A DNA stretch of 64,000 nt from Microbulbifer halophilus (GCF_026183675.1 NZ_JAPIVK010000022.1:1-64000); one strand, 5' to 3'. Numbered from the stretch's first letter, positions 9,042 through 18,613 are shown. Numbers and translations: made by a program. Notes: generated by a model not told the origin, from the sequence alone.

Positions 9042-10592
9042 ATGAAAATATCATCGCTACTGGCGATGCTCGGCGGCGCCCTGCTGGCGGCGCAGAGCTG
9101 GGCCGCACCGCAATTTATTGCCGATCTCGATATCCTCAGCTTCGACGGCACCGAGCTGGACGCCAACCTGCTGGTGCCGGACTCGCCCCCACCGGCGGGC
9201 GGCTACCCCACGGTGCTCTTCACCAACAGCTGGGTGCTGGACAAACACCAGTACCTGCTGCAGGCGGAGGCGCTGGCGGAAAACGGCTACCTGGTGATGA
9301 GCTATTCCACCCGCGGTTTCGGCCAGTCCGGCGGCCTGGTGGATGTGGCCGGGGACAACAGCATCGCCGATGTGGGTGTGCTGATCGACTGGCTCGAGAG
9401 CAACTACCCCGTGGGCAGGCTGGGGCTGGCCGGCATTTCCTACGGCGCCGGTGTCTCACTGCTGGGGGCGGCGGCGGATCCGCGGGTGGATGCGGTGGCC
9501 GCGCTGTCCGGCTGGTCCGATGTGGTGGAGGGGCTCTATCCCAACGACACGGTCAACCTGGTCTGGGGCACACTGCTGGTCAACACCGCTTTCAATCGCG
9601 AGCCGATCGTGGACCGGGTCTGGAGCGACCTGCGCAGTGGCCGGAATATCGACGGCGTGATCGAGTTCGGTGCAGCGCGCTCGGCGCTCGGTTTTGTCGA
9701 CGCGCTGAACGCAAATAACACCGCGGTGCTGCTGTCGAACAACTTCGCCGATTACCTGTTCAAGCCCAACAGCATGACGGACCTCTACACACTCCTGGAC
9801 GGCCCCAAGAAACTGCTGCTGAACCCGGGCACCCACGCCATCACCGAAACCCTGGGCGGCAACGACGGCCATATCTGGGCCACCAGTTTTCGCTGGTTCG
9901 ACCACCACCTGAAGGGCGAGGACAACGGTATCGACAGCGAGCCGAAAGTGGATATGACCGTGCGCATCAGCAACCGCCTGGAGCAGTTCGAGGATTTCCC
10001 GGTCACGCAGAACAGCAGCCGCTGGTACCTGCACCCGCGCCTCACCCGTTTCAACAGTGCCGGCATGAAGGAAAGCCCCTACAGCGGCTGGCGCTGGCGC
10101 AACGAGTTCCACGGCGGCGCCGACACCGCGGCCGGCACCGGCATTCCGCTGATCTCCGACGCGCTCGAGGGCTTCGGCATACCAGTGTACACCAGCATGG
10201 CCGCTATCAATGGCTACTACGCCATCGAGTACAGCGGGCCGGTACAGTGGAGCACCCTGAAGATCCGCGGCACCCCGACCCTGGATCTCTGGATCGAGCC
10301 GAGCAAACCGGAAGTGCAGTTGCAACTGCATCTCTACGACACCGGCCCCCTGGGCCTGGGCCGCCTGATCACCCACGCCCCCATCACGCTGCACGATGCC
10401 GCCGTGGGCGAGGAACAGAAAATCAGCGTCGAGTTTTTTACCACCAGCTACGACGTACCGCCGGGCCACAGGGTAACGCTGGCGATCGATACCGAGGGCG
10501 CCATCTACCAGAAACCGGCGGATACCCGTTACCAGATCCGGATGCCGTACCGCCGCGGTCTGGATTCCAAACTGACCCTGCCGCATCTGTAA
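9042..10592 (+). CDS. CocE/NonD (X-Pro dipeptidyl-peptidase S15-like) hydrolase, exported
   Basis: A 516-aa protein with a signal peptide (cleavage after about AQSWA) and an alpha/beta-hydrolase core. The nucleophile elbow is GISYGAG, with Ser at about 133; YSTRGFGQSGG precedes it, and the C-terminal part is a jelly-roll-like domain typical of the CocE/S15 family. Family members hydrolyse acyl or X-Pro peptide substrates; the actual substrate here is unknown. GGGAGAG just before the ATG gives a good ribosome site. A dyad lies 27 nt upstream of the start. The next gene, an M1 peptidase in the same direction, starts 108 bp downstream. Confidence 0.85.
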   Translation: MKISSLLAMLGGALLAAQSWAAPQFIADLDILSFDGTELDANLLVPDSPPPAGGYPTVLFTNSWVLDKHQYLLQAEALAENGYLVMSYSTRGFGQSGGLVDVAGDNSIADVGVLIDWLESNYPVGRLGLAGISYGAGVSLLGAAADPRVDAVAALSGWSDVVEGLYPNDTVNLVWGTLLVNTAFNREPIVDRVWSDLRSGRNIDGVIEFGAARSALGFVDALNANNTAVLLSNNFADYLFKPNSMTDLYTLLDGPKKLLLNPGTHAITETLGGNDGHIWATSFRWFDHHLKGEDNGIDSEPKVDMTVRISNRLEQFEDFPVTQNSSRWYLHPRLTRFNSAGMKESPYSGWRWRNEFHGGADTAAGTGIPLISDALEGFGIPVYTSMAAINGYYAIEYSGPVQWSTLKIRGTPTLDLWIEPSKPEVQLQLHLYDTGPLGLGRLITHAPITLHDAAVGEEQKISVEFFTTSYDVPPGHRVTLAIDTEGAIYQKPADTRYQIRMPYRRGLDSKLTLPHL

Positions 10593-10700
10593 CCATGTCA
10601 CAGGGGCGGACCTTGCGTTTGTCCCTGCGAATCGCCACACCGTCGGCAAGCCCCGCCCGAGCCGTTACAATAGCGGTTTTCCGCCCGACATCGAGACACC

Positions 10701-13442
10701 ATGAAAATAACACCACTGCGCGGCCTGCTGGCCGTTCCGCTGCTGGCGCTGGTCGCCTGCGGCCCCGCCGACGACGACCGGAAAACCGCCGAGACACCGG
10801 CGACCGCCACCCAGACCGATGAACCGCAACAGGCCAAAGAGCAACCGGCGCCCTCCGACGAGTACGCCGCGGAAGCACCGGCCGGCCGCCTGCCGGAGGG
10901 CGTGCGCCCCACCGCCTATCGCCTCGACCTGCTGCTGGACCCACGTCGCGACGACTTTTCCGGCAGTGTGGCAATCGATATTCAACTGGACGAGGCCACC
11001 GACCATATCTGGCTGCACGGCAAGGACCTGGAAATAGGCGAAGCCACCGCCACGCTCGCCGACGGTAAAACCGTGGCGGCCGAATACCGGGAAGTGCTGG
11101 ACAGCGGCGTCTCCCGTGTCGACTTTGCCGAACCGCTGCCCGCCGGTGAATTCACCCTGCGCTTCGACTACAGCGCCGCCTTCGATCGCAACCTGGCCGG
11201 CCTGTTCAAGGTGGAGGAGCAGGGCGACGCCTACGCACTGGCCAAGTCCGAATCCATCCAGGCGCGCAAATACCTGCCGGGTTTCGACGAGCCGGGCCTG
11301 AAGGCGACGTTCGATATCAGCCTCACGGTACCCGAGGGCTACGCCACCATCAGCAACGGCCGGGAGCTCTCCCGCGAGCCCGCCGGCGAGGGCCTGGAGA
11401 AGGTCACCTTCGCCACCACGCGTCCCATGCCCACCTACCTGCTGTCCCTGTCCGTGGGCCCCTTCGACATGGTCGAGCGCCCGGCAATCCCCGCCAGTGA
11501 ATACCGCGAGGAGCCGATTCCGCTGCGCGGTTTCGCGCGCAAGGGGCGCGGCGAGGACCTGGACTACATCCTCGATATCACCCCGCGCATGGTGGAGATT
11601 TTCGAGACCGAACTGCAGCGCCCCTACCCGTTTGAAAAGCTGGATATCGTCGCCGCTCCCCAGTGGCCCAGCGGCGCCACCGAGCTGTCCGCGGCCATCA
11701 CCTACCGCGAACAGCGCATCCTGGTGGAGGGCGACGAGCCGGCTCCCGGCGCGCGCCTGGACCTGCTGGGCGTGCACGCACACGAGATTGCCCACATGTG
11801 GTTCGGCAACCTGGTCACGCCGCCCTGGTGGGACGACCTGTGGCTGAAGGAAGGCTTCGCCACCTGGGGTACACCGCTGGCCCTGACCATCATGGAACCG
11901 GACGGCGGCCACGACCTGAACGCCGCCGTCGGCGCCATCAGCGCGATGAAACTGGACTCCCTGGCCAGCACCCGCGCCATTCGCGAGCCCATCGCCGACA
12001 ACCACGATATCCGCAACGCCTACGACGCCATCACCTATCGCAAGAGCCTGGGTGTCATCAATATGGTGGACCGCTACTTCGGCGCCGAGACCTTCCGCCC
12101 GGCGCTGGGCCGCTATATCGAGACCTTCGTCGAGGGCGTCGCCGCCTCGCCGGATTTCTACCGCGTGATCGGTGAGGAAACACAGACACCGGAACTCACC
12201 GAGACATTCCGCAGCTTCGTGGAACAGAAGGGCGTGCCACTGCTGGAGATGGCGGTCAATTGCGAGAAAGACGGCGCGGCCAGCGTCGAGGTAAGCCAGA
12301 GCCGCTACCAGCCGCTGGGCTCCCCCATCGACGACACCAGCCAGAAATGGAGCATTCCCTTCTGCTTCAACTCCAGCAACGGTGTAGAGCAATGCCAGAT
12401 CCTGACGCAACCGCGGGAGACCATCGAAATCTCCGGCGGCCAATGCCCCCAGTGGCTGCTACCGAATACCGGGGGCAGCGGCTACTACCGCTGGAGCCTG
12501 GACGAAGCCCAGTGGGCATCGCTGCTGGAGCGTTTCGCCATGTTCGAGCCGACGGAAAAGCTGGCGATCATCGACAGCGCCTTTGCCGATTTCGAAGCGG
12601 GCAATCTGCCGGCCGCCAAGCTGCTGGACACGGTGCGGAAATCCGCGAGCGCGGAAAAGCGCCAGGTGATCCAGGCTCCGCTGGAATACCTGGAGAAATA
12701 CAGCCGCAACTACCTGGATGAAGAAGAACAGCCGGCTTTCCAGGAGTTCGCGCAGTCGCTCTACGGCCCGCTGCTCGAGAAAACCGCCAACAGTGACGAC
12801 AGCGAACAGCAACTGCTGCACACGAAACTGCTGAGCTTTATGGCGCTCACCGCCGGGGATCCGGATGCGCGCAAACAGCTCGCCGATAAGGCCGCCGCCT
12901 TTACCGGCTTCCAACGCGAGCGCGACAATACCGCACTGGATTCCGACCTCTACGAGGCAGCGCTGACCGTGGCGGTACAGGACCGGGAAGGCTTCCTGCC
13001 GCACCTGATTCAGGTGCGCGGCGAACTGGACGATCCCCGTTTCGACAACGCCAGCGCCAATGCCATCGGCAGCAGCGACGACCCGGAGCAGCTCGACACC
13101 ATCCGCGAACTGGCGCTGAGCGAGGATATGGGCTCCCGCGAAGCCTTCGGCCTGATCGGCCGCGCCCTGGCCCAGCCGACCACGCGCGACGACAACTGGC
13201 AGTGGCTGCAGCGGAATTTCCCCGCCATCCTGGAAAAAATCCCCGGCCAGTGGCGCCGCGATACCCCGACGTTTGCCAACACCTTCTGCGATGGGGACCA
13301 CCTGCAGGCAGTGCGGGACCTGTTCCAACAAAACGGCAAACTGGCCCCCGGCTACCGGCGCAGCCTGGCGCAGACCGAAGAGCAGATTCAGCTGTGTATG
13401 GCGTTGAAGGAGAAGGGCGAAAACCTGATGGCGGCTCTATAG
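10701..13442 (+). CDS. M1 family metallopeptidase, lipoprotein, with a divergent GAMEN motif
   Basis: A 913-aa lipoprotein (signal ending LVAC) with an acidic linker and an M1 peptidase body. The zinc site HEIAH is at 361-365 and the third ligand Glu near 384 in WLKEGFATW. The position of the exopeptidase motif GAMEN reads GATEL (325-329): the Glu that anchors the substrate amino terminus is kept, but Met and Asn are replaced. The C-terminal half is helical, as in ERAP1/PepN-like enzymes. The enzyme is predicted to act outside the cytoplasm on peptides. It is a paralogue of the gene at 183-2888, which keeps an orthodox GAMEN. A family A repeat and a strong palindrome follow the stop. Confidence 0.92.
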   Translation: MKITPLRGLLAVPLLALVACGPADDDRKTAETPATATQTDEPQQAKEQPAPSDEYAAEAPAGRLPEGVRPTAYRLDLLLDPRRDDFSGSVAIDIQLDEATDHIWLHGKDLEIGEATATLADGKTVAAEYREVLDSGVSRVDFAEPLPAGEFTLRFDYSAAFDRNLAGLFKVEEQGDAYALAKSESIQARKYLPGFDEPGLKATFDISLTVPEGYATISNGRELSREPAGEGLEKVTFATTRPMPTYLLSLSVGPFDMVERPAIPASEYREEPIPLRGFARKGRGEDLDYILDITPRMVEIFETELQRPYPFEKLDIVAAPQWPSGATELSAAITYREQRILVEGDEPAPGARLDLLGVHAHEIAHMWFGNLVTPPWWDDLWLKEGFATWGTPLALTIMEPDGGHDLNAAVGAISAMKLDSLASTRAIREPIADNHDIRNAYDAITYRKSLGVINMVDRYFGAETFRPALGRYIETFVEGVAASPDFYRVIGEETQTPELTETFRSFVEQKGVPLLEMAVNCEKDGAASVEVSQSRYQPLGSPIDDTSQKWSIPFCFNSSNGVEQCQILTQPRETIEISGGQCPQWLLPNTGGSGYYRWSLDEAQWASLLERFAMFEPTEKLAIIDSAFADFEAGNLPAAKLLDTVRKSASAEKRQVIQAPLEYLEKYSRNYLDEEEQPAFQEFAQSLYGPLLEKTANSDDSEQQLLHTKLLSFMALTAGDPDARKQLADKAAAFTGFQRERDNTALDSDLYEAALTVAVQDREGFLPHLIQVRGELDDPRFDNASANAIGSSDDPEQLDTIRELALSEDMGSREAFGLIGRALAQPTTRDDNWQWLQRNFPAILEKIPGQWRRDTPTFANTFCDGDHLQAVRDLFQQNGKLAPGYRRSLAQTEEQIQLCMALKEKGENLMAAL

Positions 13443-13445
13443 GAC

Positions 13446-13513
13446 AGGAGCCTGCTTGCAGGCGCCTATCGTGCGTAGGTTGAAGTGAGCTCCGCGAACT
13501 CAACCTACGCACG
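13446..13513. terminator. Repeat/bidirectional hairpin between convergent genes
   Basis: A family A half-site (13446-13466) is followed by a perfect 14-bp inverted repeat, 13470-13483 with 13500-13513, around a 16-nt loop. It lies between the M1 gene and the convergent hdeD-like gene, so it could act as a terminator for both, although it has no T-tract. The arm sequence (GTAGGTTGAAGTGAGCTCCGCGAAC type) recurs at 15878-15910. Confidence 0.55.
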
Positions 13514-13539
13514 GTCGGGCAAACACGGGGAGAATCGAC

Positions 13540-14145
13540 TTACCCCGAAGCCTTCTTCTGCCTGCGCAGCCGGAAGGCCAGCCAGATCATCGGCAGGCCG
13601 AACAGTATCGCGTAGATCCCGATCAGCCACACCAGCGCCACCGCGCCGGCGCCCGGGTTGACCAGGATGGCAATACCGAAAATTACCGACAGCAGGCCGG
13701 CGGCGATCAGCAGCCATTCGTTGTCGATTTCCCTGCGCAGCCGTACCGCGCCGACAATTTCAAACAGTCCCCTTACCAGCGCCCAGGCACCGATAAAGAT
13801 CACCAGCACCAGGGCGGTAACCTGCGGGTAGGCGAAAGTGACAACGCCCGCCGCCACGCTGATCAGTCCGGCGAGGATCAGCCACCAGAGCGGCGTCGAC
13901 TTGTGGCGGCCCAGCACCGCGGCTACCAGGGCGAGGAATCCGTCCAGCAGTGCGTAGACGCCGAACAGGATCACCAGCGCCAGCAGGGAAATACCCGGCC
14001 AGATCAGGGCCAGCAGTCCGAAAATCAGTGCGCAGACGCCGCGCAGTAACAGCAGCCACCAGTTTTCCGACAACACCCGCAATATCGGTCGGGTGGCGAG
14101 CGTGGGCTCGGTGTTGGTATCGGAGGAAGAGGGATCAGTTGCCAT
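13540..14145 (-). CDS. HdeD family acid-resistance membrane protein (DUF308)
   Basis: A 201-aa integral membrane protein with six predicted hydrophobic helices (first about residues 28-50, last about 170-192) and the duplicated DUF308 architecture, for example WWLLLLRGVCALIFGLLAL and EWLLIAAGLLSVIFGIAIL. In E. coli HdeD contributes to acid resistance; the molecular activity is unknown. The N terminus (about 20 residues) is Ser/Thr/Asp-rich and cytosolic. AAGGG lies about 8 nt before the ATG. It is a single gene, convergent with the M1 peptidase gene. The 248-bp gap upstream shows no other gene. Confidence 0.85.
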   Translation of the reverse strand: MATDPSSSDTNTEPTLATRPILRVLSENWWLLLLRGVCALIFGLLALIWPGISLLALVILFGVYALLDGFLALVAAVLGRHKSTPLWWLILAGLISVAAGVVTFAYPQVTALVLVIFIGAWALVRGLFEIVGAVRLRREIDNEWLLIAAGLLSVIFGIAILVNPGAGAVALVWLIGIYAILFGLPMIWLAFRLRRQKKASG

Positions 14146-14393
14146 GGTTGCGACCCTTTCTGAACTATCAGGGCCCTATTGAAGGGTCGCAGTCCACGGT
14201 TTCCAAACTTTCTGGAAAACTGTTCTACAGGCAGGGGCAGGCAGAACAAGAGCGGCCCATGGACGCAACCGAACAGCCGACTCTGCAGAGACTGCGGCCG
14301 CGACCATGAGTCGCTTTTTTCAGTGTAGGCGTTTTGTCGGCACCTGCCCGCGGGGCGGGCAGGGAAAAACGACTGATCCAGCCGGCGTCCGGA

Positions 14394-15707
14394 TCAGAGA
14401 TCCTTGATCACGCCGCGCAGCTTCTGCATCAGCTCGTCGATCTGGTGCTCCTCGATGATCAGCGGCGGGGACATGCACAGGGCATCGCCGATACCGCGCG
14501 CCATCACGCCGGCTTCCCAGGCCAGGGCGGAGACCTTGCCGCCGAACTTGCCCTTGAGGTTGTCCGGTGCGCGCAGTTCGATCGCGCCCACGAGGCCGTA
14601 GTTGCGCACATCGATCACCTGCTCCAGGTCGGCGAGACCGTGCAGGGCGTTTTCCCAGTGCCGGCCGATATCGCCGCCGGCGCGGGTCAGCAGGCCCTCG
14701 CGCTCGTAGATATCCAGCGTCGCCATACCCGCGGCACAGGCCACCGGGTGCGCCGAGTAGGTGTAGCCGTGGAAGAATTCCACCATGCCCTCGGGGGCCG
14801 CATCCATGACGGTGTTGTAGATCTCGTCCTGTACGAACACCGCGCCCATGGGCACGGTGGCGTTGGTGATGCCCTTGGCGGAGGTGATCATGTCCGGGGT
14901 CACATCCCACTCGACGGATGCGAAAGCGGAACCGGTGCGGCCCCAGCCGGTGATCACTTCGTCGAAAATCAGCACCAGGTCGTGGCGGTCACAGATTTCG
15001 CGGATACGCTTCAGGTAGCCCTTGGGCGGCAGGATTACACCGCCGGCGCCGGCGAAAGGCTCTATGATCACCGCGGCGATCTGGTCGGCGCCGTGGAAGG
15101 CCACCAGCCGCTCCAGGTCTTCCGCCAGTTCCACACCCTGTTCCGGCAGGCCCCGGCTGAAGGCGTTGCGCTCGATATCCAGGGTGTGGCGCAGGTGATT
15201 GGCTTTCACCGGCTGGCCGAAGGTCTGGTAGTTGGGCGCGATACCACCCACGGAGATACCGCCGAAGTTGACCCCGTGGTAACCCTTCTCGCGGCCGATA
15301 AACATGGTCCTGGTGCCCTTGCCGCGGGCGCGCTGGTACTGCAGCGCGATTTTCAGCGCGCTCTCCACCGCCTCGGAACCGGAGTTGCCGAAAAACACAT
15401 GGTCGAGGCCGTCCGGGGTGTGCTTGACCAGGCGATCGGCGTATGCGAAACCCAGCTCGTGGCCGAAGTTGAAGATGGAGCTGTAATCCAGTTTCCCCGC
15501 CTGCTGGTGAATCGCGTCGGCGATCTCCGTGCGGCAGTGGCCGGCGTTGGAACACCAGAGGCCGGCGGTGGCATCGATGATCTGGCGGCCGGTGTCTTTT
15601 TCCGTCAGGTAGATTCCCTCGGCACTTTCCACCAGCCTGGGGGCGGCCTTGAAGGTGCGGTTGGGAGTGAAGGGCATCCAGAAGGCGTCGGTTTTCAGTT
15701 CAGACAT
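14394..15707 (-). CDS. Omega-amino acid (beta-alanine)-pyruvate type class III aminotransferase
   Basis: A 437-aa PLP enzyme of fold type I, class III. Seen are WMPFTPNR near the N terminus, the GNSGSEAVESALK cofactor-phosphate motif, IIEPFAGAGGV, FDEVITGWGRTG with the PLP Asp, and Lys278 in SAKGITNA, the Schiff-base lysine. Sequence style matches beta-alanine:pyruvate/omega-amino acid:pyruvate transaminases. The ATG at 15707 has GGAG 7 nt upstream and begins the conserved N terminus. It lies 221 bp downstream of a gabD-like gene on the same strand: together they would turn GABA or beta-alanine into a semialdehyde and then an acid. The exact amino donor is not resolved from sequence. Confidence 0.88.
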   Translation of the reverse strand: MSELKTDAFWMPFTPNRTFKAAPRLVESAEGIYLTEKDTGRQIIDATAGLWCSNAGHCRTEIADAIHQQAGKLDYSSIFNFGHELGFAYADRLVKHTPDGLDHVFFGNSGSEAVESALKIALQYQRARGKGTRTMFIGREKGYHGVNFGGISVGGIAPNYQTFGQPVKANHLRHTLDIERNAFSRGLPEQGVELAEDLERLVAFHGADQIAAVIIEPFAGAGGVILPPKGYLKRIREICDRHDLVLIFDEVITGWGRTGSAFASVEWDVTPDMITSAKGITNATVPMGAVFVQDEIYNTVMDAAPEGMVEFFHGYTYSAHPVACAAGMATLDIYEREGLLTRAGGDIGRHWENALHGLADLEQVIDVRNYGLVGAIELRAPDNLKGKFGGKVSALAWEAGVMARGIGDALCMSPPLIIEEHQIDELMQKLRGVIKDL

Positions 15708-15787
15708 TTTCTCGCTCCGCAAAATTGAACAGGTTCCCTGCTTGTACAATTGGTTCGATATTCGGTGTTCCTATGGCGCCCGTTCTC

Positions 15788-15910
15788 GTCATCCCGGACT
15801 TGTTCCGGGATCCAGTGCCGCAGTGAGATCGGGGCCGCTCTCTGGATACCGGCCTTCGCCGGTATGACGACAGAAAGCGTAGGTTGGAGTGAGCTCCGCG
15901 AACTCCAACA
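15788..15910. repeat. Cluster of three intergenic palindromes
   Basis: Three short hairpins in tandem: 15788-15817 (GTCATCCCGGACTTG type, family D), 15842-15870 (CTGGATACCGG..CCGGTATGACG type) and 15878-15910 (GTAGGTTGGAGTGAGCTCC type, matching the hairpin at 13470). They fill the gap between the gabD-like and aminotransferase genes and may attenuate transcription between them. Confidence 0.65.
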
Positions 15911-15928
15911 CCAACCCGGGCTGCCGGC

Positions 15929-17374
15929 TCAAACGCCGAAACAGCAATATTTGGTTTCGTAAAACTCCACCATCCCCTCGACACCGCCCTCGCGGCCGAT
16001 GCCGGATTCCTTGCAGCCGCCGAAGGGCGCCACGGTGGTGGAGAAAACGCCGGCGTTGCAGGCCACCATACCGTAATCCAGCGCCTCGACAACGCGATTC
16101 GCGCGGCGGATATTTTCGCTCATCACATAGGCGGCCAGGCCGTAGGGCGTGGCATTGGCGCGGCGGATCACGTCGTCCTCGTCGGTAAACTTCTGCACCG
16201 GCGCCAGCGGCCCGAAAATCTCTTCCTGTGCAATGCGCATCTCATCGGTGACACCGGTTATCAGTGTAGGCGCAAAATAGTTTTCGCCCTCCGGCAGATA
16301 GTCGCCGCCCAGCTCCACCCTGGCGCCGGCCGCAATCGCATCCTGCACCAGGCCGTTCACCCGCTCGGCGGCACGGCGGTGGATCATGGGGCCGACGGTC
16401 ACTCCTTCGTCGCAGCCGTGGCCGATTTTCAGTTCGGCTATGGCGCCGCGCAGTTTTTCCACAAAGGCATCGTGCACCGATTCGTGGACATAGATGCGGT
16501 TGGTGGACACACAGGTCTGGCCCGCGTTGCGCATCTTGGTACCGATGCAGGAGGCCACGGCGGTGTCCAGGTCGGCGTCGTCGAAGACGATAAAGGGCGC
16601 ATTGCCGCCCAGCTCCATGGACATCTTCTTCACACCGCTGGCGCACTGGGCCATCAGCAGCTTGCCCACAGCGGTGGAACCGGTGAAGGTGAACTTGGCC
16701 ACACGCTCGTCTTCAGTCAATACGCGTCCGACGGCCGGGGCGTCGGAAGCTACCACCATATTGAGCGTGCCCGCCGGCAGGCCGGCCTCCTCCGCCAACT
16801 GGCACAGCGCCAGCGCCGACAGCGGCGTCTCGCTGGCCGGCTTGATCACCACGGTGCAACCGGCCGCCAGCGCCGGCGCCGCCTTGCGGGTGATCATGGC
16901 ATTGGGGAAATTCCACGGCGTGATGCAGGTGACCACACCCACCGGCTGGCGGATGGTGGACAGGCGCATGGCCGGATTGTGGGTGGGGATCGTCTGGCCG
17001 TAGGCGCGGCGACACTCCTCCGCATACCACTCGATATAGGAGGCGCCATAGAGGATCTCACCCCTCGCCTCCGCCAGCGGCTTGCCCTGCTCCAGGGTCA
17101 GGATGCGCGCCAGGTCGTCGGCGTTGTCCAGGATCAGCCGATGCCAGCGCCTCAACACCGACGCCCGCTCCCCCGCAGTCTTTTGTTTCCAGGCCGGGAA
17201 GGCAGCAGTGGCCGCGGCCACCGCCCGCTCCGCATCGGCAGCGGAACCGTCCGCCACCTCGGCAAGCAACTCGCCACTCGCCGGATCCTCCACCGCAATG
17301 GTGGACGTCCCGTCACACCACTCGCCGCCAATATAGTTCTGAAGCTTCAACAAATTCGGGTTTGCCAGTTGCAC
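15929..17374 (-). CDS. gabD: NAD(P)-dependent succinate-semialdehyde dehydrogenase
   Basis: A 481-aa aldehyde dehydrogenase of the GabD type. Seen are ITPWNFPNAMITRK (cofactor site), FTGSTAVGK, MELGGNAPFIVFDDAD with the general-base Glu, NAGQTCVSTNR with the catalytic Cys, and EEIFGPLAPV. It oxidises succinic (or a similar) semialdehyde to the acid in the cytosol. I choose the GTG at 17374 because AGGAGG lies 6 nt before it; a further-upstream TTG would place that ribosome site inside the coding region. It is the first gene of a probable catabolic unit with the downstream aminotransferase, divergent from a LysR regulator that likely controls it. Confidence 0.9.
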   Translation of the reverse strand: MQLANPNLLKLQNYIGGEWCDGTSTIAVEDPASGELLAEVADGSAADAERAVAAATAAFPAWKQKTAGERASVLRRWHRLILDNADDLARILTLEQGKPLAEARGEILYGASYIEWYAEECRRAYGQTIPTHNPAMRLSTIRQPVGVVTCITPWNFPNAMITRKAAPALAAGCTVVIKPASETPLSALALCQLAEEAGLPAGTLNMVVASDAPAVGRVLTEDERVAKFTFTGSTAVGKLLMAQCASGVKKMSMELGGNAPFIVFDDADLDTAVASCIGTKMRNAGQTCVSTNRIYVHESVHDAFVEKLRGAIAELKIGHGCDEGVTVGPMIHRRAAERVNGLVQDAIAAGARVELGGDYLPEGENYFAPTLITGVTDEMRIAQEEIFGPLAPVQKFTDEDDVIRRANATPYGLAAYVMSENIRRANRVVEALDYGMVACNAGVFSTTVAPFGGCKESGIGREGGVEGMVEFYETKYCCFGV

Positions 17375-17464
17375 CGCCAACCTCCTTGCAGTTATTGGAC
17401 TCAACAGCTGTTAAGGCGATTCTGGCCCCGCACAGCGACGGCGCATAGTAGTATCTCTCCAACT

Positions 17465-17487
17465 AAAGTTTACCGCTATCAAACTTT
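17465..17487. promoter_or_regulatory. Candidate LysR operator dyad
   Basis: AAAGTTT and AAACTTT form a perfect 7-bp inverted repeat with a 9-nt spacer in the divergent gabD/lysR intergenic region, about 90 nt upstream of the gabD start. Size and location suit a LysR-type recognition site, although the core is not a strict T-N11-A. Confidence 0.5.
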
Positions 17488-17520
17488 CCCCTAAGCTGGC
17501 ACAAGCGGCCCGTGGCCACT

Positions 17521-17640
17521 CCCTGGGAACGCCGAGCTCCAGCTCGGCTAGCGGGCCGCAGGCCCGCCTCCCGGGAACGCGGAGCTATTTATTAGAGCGC
17601 TGAGGGCTCCAGCTCCGCCTCGCGGCCAAAGGCCGCTTCC
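17521..17640. repeat. Double GAGCTCC/GGCCGC palindromic repeat (family E)
   Basis: Two similar units in tandem. The first has GCCGAGCT..AGCTCGGC (17531-17548) and GCGGGCC..GGCCCGC (17551-17567). The second has GCGGAGCT..AGCTCCGC (17579-17618) and GCGGCC..GGCCGC. They lie upstream of the lysR gene, an unusual 5' location among the repeats in this window. Confidence 0.65.
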
Positions 17641-17677
17641 GACCGAGTCGCAGCTGCACACAACGAGCCGAAACCTC

Positions 17678-18613
17678 ATGAGCAACCCCAAAACCGCCCT
17701 GAGCGGCCGCCTGTCCGACATAGACCTACGCCTCCTCCGCGTCTTTCGCGAAGTCGTCCGCGCCGGCGGCCTGGCCCCCGCCGAAGTGGCACTGAACATC
17801 AGCCGCTCCACCATCAGCACCCACCTCTCCGACCTGGAAGGCCGCCTGGGCATGCAACTCTGCCTGCGCTCCCGCGGCCGCGCCGACTTCAAACTCACCC
17901 CGGAAGGCGAAGCCCTGTTCGAAGCCATCAACCAGCTGGACGGCCACCTGCAAGCCTTCAAGAGCCAGGTCAACGCCATCCAGTCCAACCTCACCGGCCA
18001 ACTGCGCATCGTGCTGCCGGACGACGTCCTGGAAATCCCGCAACTGGACCTCCCCGCCACCCTGGCCAAGATCCGCGCCCAGGCCCCGCAACTGCAACTG
18101 GATATCCAACTCGCCGCTCCCCAGGAACTGGAACTGGAAATCCTCGCCGGCCGCGCCGACGTGGGCATCAACCCCCTCCACTCCCGCCGCCCGGGGCTCG
18201 ACTACCGGCCGCTGTTCCAGCACCAGTCCCTCCTCTACTGCGGCCGCAGCCACCCCCTGGCCGAACAGGGGGAAATAAGTGAGGAATTACTGACCCAACA
18301 GGAACTCGCCGCCCCCAGCCACGCCGTCCTCTCCGGCGCAGCCCACCTCTACCGCCTCTTCCCCAACAGAAGCACCGCCAACCATATGGCGGCGCGACTG
18401 GCGATGCTGTTATCGGGGCAGTTTGTGGGCTTCCTGCCGGAGTACCTGGCGGGGCGCTATGTACAAAGCGGGGAGCTGGTGGTACTGCGGCCGGAACGGT
18501 TCCGGTACCGGATTCAGAATGCGGCGACGTTCAAGCGGAGTGCGGAGGGACATCCGGCGGTGGGGTTGTTTCTGGAGTCGCTGGTGATCAAAAGCGAAGA
18601 CGATAGCATTTGA
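17678..18613 (+). CDS. LysR family transcriptional regulator
   Basis: A 311-aa regulator with an N-terminal winged helix-turn-helix (about residues 12-72, including ISRSTISTHLSDLEGRLGMQLCLR) and a C-terminal periplasmic-binding-like effector domain (about 95-300). It is divergent from the gabD/aminotransferase genes, the usual arrangement for a LysR activator of a catabolic operon. The dyad at 17465-17487 in the shared region is the likely binding site. The ribosome site is weak. The gene marks the left edge of the accessory island: base composition drops sharply after its stop. Confidence 0.88.
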   Translation: MSNPKTALSGRLSDIDLRLLRVFREVVRAGGLAPAEVALNISRSTISTHLSDLEGRLGMQLCLRSRGRADFKLTPEGEALFEAINQLDGHLQAFKSQVNAIQSNLTGQLRIVLPDDVLEIPQLDLPATLAKIRAQAPQLQLDIQLAAPQELELEILAGRADVGINPLHSRRPGLDYRPLFQHQSLLYCGRSHPLAEQGEISEELLTQQELAAPSHAVLSGAAHLYRLFPNRSTANHMAARLAMLLSGQFVGFLPEYLAGRYVQSGELVVLRPERFRYRIQNAATFKRSAEGHPAVGLFLESLVIKSEDDSI

